A stretch of DNA of 12,343 nucleotides from Collinsella sp. (GTDB taxonomy: Bacteria > Actinomycetota > Coriobacteriia > Coriobacteriales > Coriobacteriaceae): the NCBI GenBank assembly GCA_019419405.1, contig DYAA01000195.1, forward strand, positions 1-12,343, written 5' to 3'. The translations under genes were made by a program, and so were the position numbers. Numbering within the stretch: position 1 is the first letter of the stretch; every line of letters starts with the position of its first letter. Of the stretch, positions 7,429 to 12,343 are shown one piece after another. Below the pieces are notes generated by a model. That model was not told the DNA's origin and did no database searches. It saw only the letters and a program-made list of their open reading frames with translations.

Positions 7429-10400
7429 ATGGCATTCGTCCATCTGCACAATCACACTGTTTTCTCCATGCTCGACGGCGCAACCCGTATCCAGGATATG
7501 GTCAACCGTGCCGTTGAGCTTGGCATGCCCGCCGTGGCCATTACCGACCACGGCTACATGTATGGCGTGCCCGACCTGGCGCTGGCCTGCGACGCCGTCA
7601 ACCACAACACGCCCGAGTACAAAACCTGGAGCCACGACAAGGCCTTCCTGGAAAAGGACCGCCGCGACGAGTTGGTGGAGCCCGATCCCGAGGAAAACCC
7701 GCGCGAGCATGCCCAGTATGTGAAGGACATGGCCATGTGGGACGAGAAGGGCAACATCGACGAGCTCAAGCCGCCCCTGGTCATCAAGCCCATCTTTGGC
7801 TGCGAGGTCTACTTTACGCCGGACGAGACGCTCGCCCGCGACCATAAGCCCGAGCTCTACCACATGATTCTTCTGGCCAAGGACCAGGAGGGCTACGTCA
7901 ACCTGATGCAGACGGTCTCCGAGGCCGCCGTGCAGGGCTTTTACTACAAGCCGCGCGTGACGCTCGACAACCTGCGCCGCCACGCCAAGGGCATGATCTG
8001 CACGAGCGCCTGCATCGCGGGCATCATCCCCAAATACATCGACCGCGGCGACATGGAGGGCGCCATCAAGTGGGCCGAGACTTTCCGCGACACCTTCGAC
8101 CCTGGCGACTTTTACATCGAGATCCAGGAACACGGCATCACCACCGATAACGGCCTGACCGACGAGCAGATGGACCGCACGCTCATCGATATCGCCAAGC
8201 AGGTGGGCGTCAAGGTTATCGCCACCAACGACTTCCACTATCTGCGCCGCGAGGACGCACCCGTGCAGGACGTCATCATGTGCATCGGCATGAACGCCAA
8301 GGTCGACGACCCCAACCGCATGCGCATGACCGGCTCGGAGTTTTACATGAAGACCGAGGAGGAGATGCGGGCGATGTTCCCGTATTGCCCCGAGGCCTGC
8401 GACAACACGCTCGAGATCGCCGACAAGTGCTACGTCGAGCTCGACTGGGACTCCATCATCCTGCCGCGCTTCCCGTTGCTCGACCCCGGCGAGACGCACG
8501 AGAGCCAGTTCCGCCGCGAGTGCGAGAAGGGCCTGCGCCAGCACTATGGTGACGACTGGGCCACGCGCGAGATCGGCGGCGTCAACATCAAAGAGCGCTT
8601 TGAGTACGAATACAAGGTCATCTGCGACAAGGGCTTTGCCGCCTACTTCTTGATTGTTGCCGAGTACGTGCAATGGGCCAAGGACAACGGCATCGGCGTC
8701 GGTCCCGGCCGTGGTTCTGCCGCCGGCGCTATCGTCGCCTACGCCATGAACATCACCGCGTTCGACCCGCTCGAGAACGGCCTGATGTTCGAGAGGTTCC
8801 TGTCCCCGCAGCGTACCGAGATGCCCGATATCGATATGGACTTCGACGATGAGCGGCGCCTCGAGGTCGTGGAGCACGTTCGCCAGCTCTACGGCCCCGA
8901 GAAGGTCACCCACGTTATCACCTACTCGACCATCAAGGCCAAGCAGGCCATCAACGATGCCGCGCGCGTTCTGGACTACCCGGTCTACATGGGCCAGCGC
9001 CTATCCAAGATGGTCTCGAGCGACCCCAAGGTCAAGCTCAAGCAGGTGCTCGAAAAGCAACCCGGCAAAGAGGATCTGTTTAACCCCGACTTTGCCGAGG
9101 CCTATAAAAAGGACGACGACGCCCGCCGCATCATCGACACGGCGCTCTCGATCGAGGGCCTCACCCGTGGCGAGGGCGTGCACGCGTGCGCCGTTCTGAT
9201 CTGCCGCGACCCCGTCAACGAGCACGTGCCCACCAAGCTCGATACTAAGGGCGGCGTCGAGATTACCCAGTACGAGGGCCATACCGTCGCCGACATGGGC
9301 CTGCTCAAGATGGACTTCTTGGGCCTGCGCACGCTGACGGTTATTTCCAAGGCCAAGGCAAACATCAAAAAGAACTTCGGCATCGACATCAAAGAGGAAG
9401 AGATCCCCTTTGACGATCCCGAGATCTTTAAGCTCATGGGTTCCGGCCACACCGCCGGCGTCTTCCAGGTCGAGTCCGCCGGCATGACGGCCACGATCAA
9501 GAACATGAAGCCCACCGAGTACAAGCACGTCGTGGCATTGATCGCTCTGTACCGCCCGGGCCCGCTGGGCGCCGGCATGGTTTCGTCCTACATCAACCGT
9601 ATGAACGGCAAGGAGCCGGCCGTCTCCTACGACGACCGCCTGGACGACATCCTGGGCGAAACCTACGGCACCATGGTCTACCAGGAGCAGGTTATGCTCA
9701 TCTCCGTCGAGATGTGCGGCTTCTCCAAGGGCGAATCGGACTCGCGTATCCGTAAGCCCGTGGCTAAGAAGAAAATCAAGCTGCTCACGTCGACGGTGCT
9801 CCACTGGGAGGATGGCTCCGACGAGACCACCTACGACCACTGGATGAACGGCGCCATCAAGAACAACTATACGCGCGAGGTCGCCCAAAAGATTTGGGAC
9901 GATGTTCTCGAGTTCGCATCTTACGCCTTTAACAAGTCGCACTCCGCCGGCTACGCCATCCTGGTTATGCAGACGGCGTGGCTCAAGGCGCACTATCCGC
10001 ACGAGTACATGGCGGCCGTTCTGACGTCCTATACGGGCAAGACCGACAAGATCGTGCACTACGTCTCGGCGTGCCGTCACGACGGCATCCCCGTGCTGTC
10101 GCCAGATGTCAACGAGTCCGGTACCGAGTTCACGGCTACCAAGGAGGGCGTGCGCTTTGGTCTGGCCGGCATCCGCGGCGTGGGCACCGGCGTGGCGCAG
10201 GCGATTATCGCCGAGCGCGAGGCGGGCGGTCCGTTTAAGACACTGCACGACTTTGTCGAGCGCGTGGACTCGAGCCAGGCCAACCGTCGCGTAATCGAAT
10301 CGCTCATCAAGGCGGGCGCCTTCGACTCCACGGGGTATCCGCGTCGTCAGATGATGCACTTTGTGGACAAGAACAACCCCGAGAACATCATCGATGCCGC

Positions 10401-11232
10401 GGTAAAGCGCCAGAAGGATCGCGCGAGCGGCCAGACGTCGTTCTTCGATATGTTTGGCGACGTTGAGGGCTCGGGCTTTGAGGTGAGCGTGCCCGATCCG
10501 GATGGCCAGGAATGGGACCGCCACCTTAAGTTGAGTCAGGAGAAGGAGGTTCTGGGCATCTATGTCTCGGACCACCCGCTGCGCCCGTTTGAGTATGCAC
10601 TAGCCAAGGCGCGTGACTTCTCGTTCTCGCAGATCGACACCGGCTACGAAGTTCAGAATCCTACGGGCGGCACCATCAACCAGGAAATTCCCGAGGGCAA
10701 GGCGCTGTGGTGGGCCGGCATGGTCTCGAGCGTGTCCAAGCGCGTGACCAAAAACGGTGACCCCATGGGCATCGTGCAGCTCGAGGACATGGAAGGCGAG
10801 GCCACCGTCGTCGTGTTCCCCAAGACCTACAAGGAGGCCGAGGGGTACCTGTACGGCGAGGTCGATCCCGAGACCGGCGCGCAGCTGTCCGATGCCTTTG
10901 TGCGCATTAAGGGCAAGCTCGAGCGCTCGGACCGCGGCGACCAGATCATCGCGCAGGAGATCGTGCCGCTGGAGCTTAGCGAGGAGAAAAACAAGCCCAA
11001 GGTCTTTGAGGTCATGGTGCCCAACAGCCGATTTAGCCAGGGCAATATGGCGCGCCTGGCCACGGTGCTCACCGCTAACCCGGGCGGCGACCGCGTGGAG
11101 ATCTTTATCGAGCAGGTGGACGGGCGCGTGCTGCGTGCCGAGGTACCTGCCAAGGTCAACGCGCGTTCGATTCCGCTGCTGGCCGAGGCCAAGGCCATTG
11201 TGGGTAACCAGGGCCGCGTGACGGTGATCTAA
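7429..11232 (+). CDS. dnaE: DNA polymerase III alpha subunit (replicative polymerase)
   Basis: This 1267-residue protein is a DnaE1-type C-family polymerase, the catalytic subunit of the replisome. The ATG at 7429 has GGAG at 7417-7420. An upstream in-frame GTG at 7363 would place the -10 box inside the gene and add residues before the VHLHNHT start typical of the family, so it is rejected. Domains in order: PHP (1-290) with H7, H9, D16, H41, E126, H145, C195, D268 and H270, a complete nine-ligand metal set by alignment with Mycobacterium DnaE1; palm with PDIDMDFD (D469, D471) and D629 in KMDFLGL; fingers around 765-840 with NKSHSAGY from 835; helix-hairpin-helix near 911-925; a likely clamp-binding QTSFF at 1002-1006; OB fold about 1094-1165; and a C-terminal domain. 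Odd features are an extra 55-60 residues in PHP (about 58-116) and a divergent, longer fingers loop (773-805). The SNF2 gene follows after 28 bp. Confidence 0.97.
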   Translation: MAFVHLHNHTVFSMLDGATRIQDMVNRAVELGMPAVAITDHGYMYGVPDLALACDAVNHNTPEYKTWSHDKAFLEKDRRDELVEPDPEENPREHAQYVKDMAMWDEKGNIDELKPPLVIKPIFGCEVYFTPDETLARDHKPELYHMILLAKDQEGYVNLMQTVSEAAVQGFYYKPRVTLDNLRRHAKGMICTSACIAGIIPKYIDRGDMEGAIKWAETFRDTFDPGDFYIEIQEHGITTDNGLTDEQMDRTLIDIAKQVGVKVIATNDFHYLRREDAPVQDVIMCIGMNAKVDDPNRMRMTGSEFYMKTEEEMRAMFPYCPEACDNTLEIADKCYVELDWDSIILPRFPLLDPGETHESQFRRECEKGLRQHYGDDWATREIGGVNIKERFEYEYKVICDKGFAAYFLIVAEYVQWAKDNGIGVGPGRGSAAGAIVAYAMNITAFDPLENGLMFERFLSPQRTEMPDIDMDFDDERRLEVVEHVRQLYGPEKVTHVITYSTIKAKQAINDAARVLDYPVYMGQRLSKMVSSDPKVKLKQVLEKQPGKEDLFNPDFAEAYKKDDDARRIIDTALSIEGLTRGEGVHACAVLICRDPVNEHVPTKLDTKGGVEITQYEGHTVADMGLLKMDFLGLRTLTVISKAKANIKKNFGIDIKEEEIPFDDPEIFKLMGSGHTAGVFQVESAGMTATIKNMKPTEYKHVVALIALYRPGPLGAGMVSSYINRMNGKEPAVSYDDRLDDILGETYGTMVYQEQVMLISVEMCGFSKGESDSRIRKPVAKKKIKLLTSTVLHWEDGSDETTYDHWMNGAIKNNYTREVAQKIWDDVLEFASYAFNKSHSAGYAILVMQTAWLKAHYPHEYMAAVLTSYTGKTDKIVHYVSACRHDGIPVLSPDVNESGTEFTATKEGVRFGLAGIRGVGTGVAQAIIAEREAGGPFKTLHDFVERVDSSQANRRVIESLIKAGAFDSTGYPRRQMMHFVDKNNPENIIDAAVKRQKDRASGQTSFFDMFGDVEGSGFEVSVPDPDGQEWDRHLKLSQEKEVLGIYVSDHPLRPFEYALAKARDFSFSQIDTGYEVQNPTGGTINQEIPEGKALWWAGMVSSVSKRVTKNGDPMGIVQLEDMEGEATVVVFPKTYKEAEGYLYGEVDPETGAQLSDAFVRIKGKLERSDRGDQIIAQEIVPLELSEEKNKPKVFEVMVPNSRFSQGNMARLATVLTANPGGDRVEIFIEQVDGRVLRAEVPAKVNARSIPLLAEAKAIVGNQGRVTVI

Positions 11233-11260
11233 GCTACCCCGGGTGAGATTGGAGGAAGTG

Positions 11261-12343
11261 ATGGCGCAGGGGACGTTTGTGCAGGCGCTTCGCAAAGAGG
11301 CGGCACTGAGCGGCACCTTTATGAAGGGCCGCTCGCTCATGCTCAACGGCGCCGTGCTGTCGATCGAGGACAGCGGCTCGCGCTTCTCCAAAAACGTGAC
11401 GGTCGAGGGCTCGGTGCGCGGTTCGCGCGGCGACCTGTACAAGACGCACGTGGCGCTCGACATGGACGAGCACGAGGTGATCGACTACGACTGCGATTGC
11501 CCCGCCGCCTACCGCTATCCCGGTATGTGTAAGCACGCTATTGCCACGGCGCTGGCGTATTTGGATGCCAGCGGCGCCGAGCCCGTCGAAGGTTTGCGCA
11601 CGCCGGTTCGCACGTTTACGGCGCAGCCGAAACAGCCCGCGCGCGCCGCGTCCGCCGCGCCGGCCGTCAACCCCAACTTTCCCTTCCCGGCGCCCGTCCC
11701 CACGAGCCCGAGCCTTGTGGCGGCGCTTTCCGATCTTTCGGACGCGCGCATGGATGAGCTGGCGAGCATGCGCCGCAAGCTTGCCGGTGCCGTTGATCCC
11801 GACGCCCCCAAAGCGGCGTTGGAGCCCTCGTTGGTGCCGTACTACAATCCGCTGTTCGCTGACCGCTTTAGCTGGGCGCTCGAGTTCCGCATTCGCTGTG
11901 GATCGGTCTCCTACGTGGTCAAGGACATCGACGGCATGGCCGATGCCTACGTGCGCGGCGGCACGTTCTCCTATGGCAAGAAGCTCACGTTTGTCCATTC
12001 ACCTGAGGCCTTTGACGAAACATCGGCAAAGCTGCTCAACCTTGTTGTGACGACAGTTGCCTATCTCGATGACATCACAAGTTCGCGTTCGGCGTCGTAC
12101 GACTTTGCCCGCAGCGGTTTTGTTGCCGAGCGTCAGTTGCCGCTGTCCGAGCATAGCATCGTATATGTGCTGGACCTGCTGCGCGGCCAGACCATCTCCT
12201 TTGAGCCCGCCTGGTCGCGGGGGATGACGACGCATCGCACCTACGACGTGGCGGTTGAGCTGTCTCCGCAAGGGGAGGACGAGGCATCCGCTAAGCGCCC
12301 ACCGCTGCTTGCCGCCAAAATCGCGCCGGCGGCTGGTGGTAGC
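11261..12343 (+). CDS. SWIM zinc-finger SNF2-type helicase, N-terminal part (3' end outside window)
   Basis: The ATG at 11261 has GGAGG at 11251-11255, and the frame stays open for 361 codons to the window edge. Residues 78-92 form a SWIM zinc finger, C78-x-C80-x9-C90-x-H92, a fold that binds DNA or protein. An Ala/Pro-rich linker follows at about 120-160. Residues from about 194 (PYYNPLFADRF, then FRIRCGSVSYVVKDIDG and FSYGKKLTF) resemble the bacterial SNF2 helicase-associated domain that precedes a C-terminal SNF2 ATPase in large proteins of roughly 1000 residues. The helicase motor itself lies beyond the window, so the family call rests on these two N-terminal modules. A GTG at 11258 adjoins the ATG in frame and could be used instead. 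It lies 28 bp after dnaE with no terminator between, so co-transcription is likely. Such proteins are DNA-dependent ATPases of mostly unknown bacterial role; a link to repair or transcription is inference. Confidence 0.85.
   Translation, partial: MAQGTFVQALRKEAALSGTFMKGRSLMLNGAVLSIEDSGSRFSKNVTVEGSVRGSRGDLYKTHVALDMDEHEVIDYDCDCPAAYRYPGMCKHAIATALAYLDASGAEPVEGLRTPVRTFTAQPKQPARAASAAPAVNPNFPFPAPVPTSPSLVAALSDLSDARMDELASMRRKLAGAVDPDAPKAALEPSLVPYYNPLFADRFSWALEFRIRCGSVSYVVKDIDGMADAYVRGGTFSYGKKLTFVHSPEAFDETSAKLLNLVVTTVAYLDDITSSRSASYDFARSGFVAERQLPLSEHSIVYVLDLLRGQTISFEPAWSRGMTTHRTYDVAVELSPQGEDEASAKRPPLLAAKIAPAAGGS

Noticed and set aside
7402..8913. 503-codon open frame on the minus strand over dnaE
   Set aside because: It is the antisense shadow of conserved DnaE codons, with Val/Leu/Asp/Gly-rich composition and no domain. 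The same applies to the 524-codon frame at 9001-10575 and the 254-codon frame at 11234-11998.
1..12343. A dedicated new defence, mobile or biosynthetic system
   Set aside because: No toxin-antitoxin pair, reverse transcriptase, CRISPR array, integrase, phage gene or biosynthetic cluster is visible. All five genes fall into known genome-maintenance or regulator families.

Overview
The window looks like chromosomal housekeeping DNA from a high-GC Gram-positive bacterium. Codon third positions are strongly G/C, ribosome binding sites are GGAGG-like, and the AddB, AddA and DnaE sequences have the style of Coriobacteriia. Collinsella is my best guess; this is an inference from sequence style, not a database match.

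Layout: all five genes are on the + strand. (1) At 1-228 is the 3' end of a TrpR-related YerC/YecD-type DNA-binding protein, followed by a strong intrinsic terminator (256-281). (2) The 221-bp gap 229-449 also holds a 34-bp-armed inverted repeat (279-367), a short direct repeat and a possible promoter. (3) 450-3602 and 3606-7250 encode the two subunits of an AddAB (RexAB)-type helicase-nuclease, separated by only 3 nt and in the same frame. (4) The 178-bp gap 7251-7428 holds a second long inverted repeat (7263-7325) and a candidate promoter. (5) 7429-11232 encodes the replicative DNA polymerase III alpha subunit DnaE. (6) From 11261 to the window end runs the N-terminal 361 codons of a SWIM zinc-finger / SNF2-type helicase, probably co-transcribed with dnaE.

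The genes form a genome-maintenance neighbourhood. AddAB resects double-strand breaks for RecA-dependent repair, DnaE replicates DNA, and the SNF2 protein is probably a DNA-dependent ATPase of unknown target. The sequence shows no dedicated new system: no CRISPR array, transposase, tRNA, rRNA or phage gene is visible.

The points worth a second look are finer in scale. The AddB subunit seems to have lost both its Walker A motif and its iron-sulfur cysteines. DnaE keeps all nine predicted PHP metal ligands, so it may proofread itself, but carries an insert of about 55-60 residues in the PHP domain and an altered fingers segment. There are two long intergenic hairpins. A GTCCGCGC-N7-TAGRAT element sits at the same distance from both the addB and dnaE start codons.
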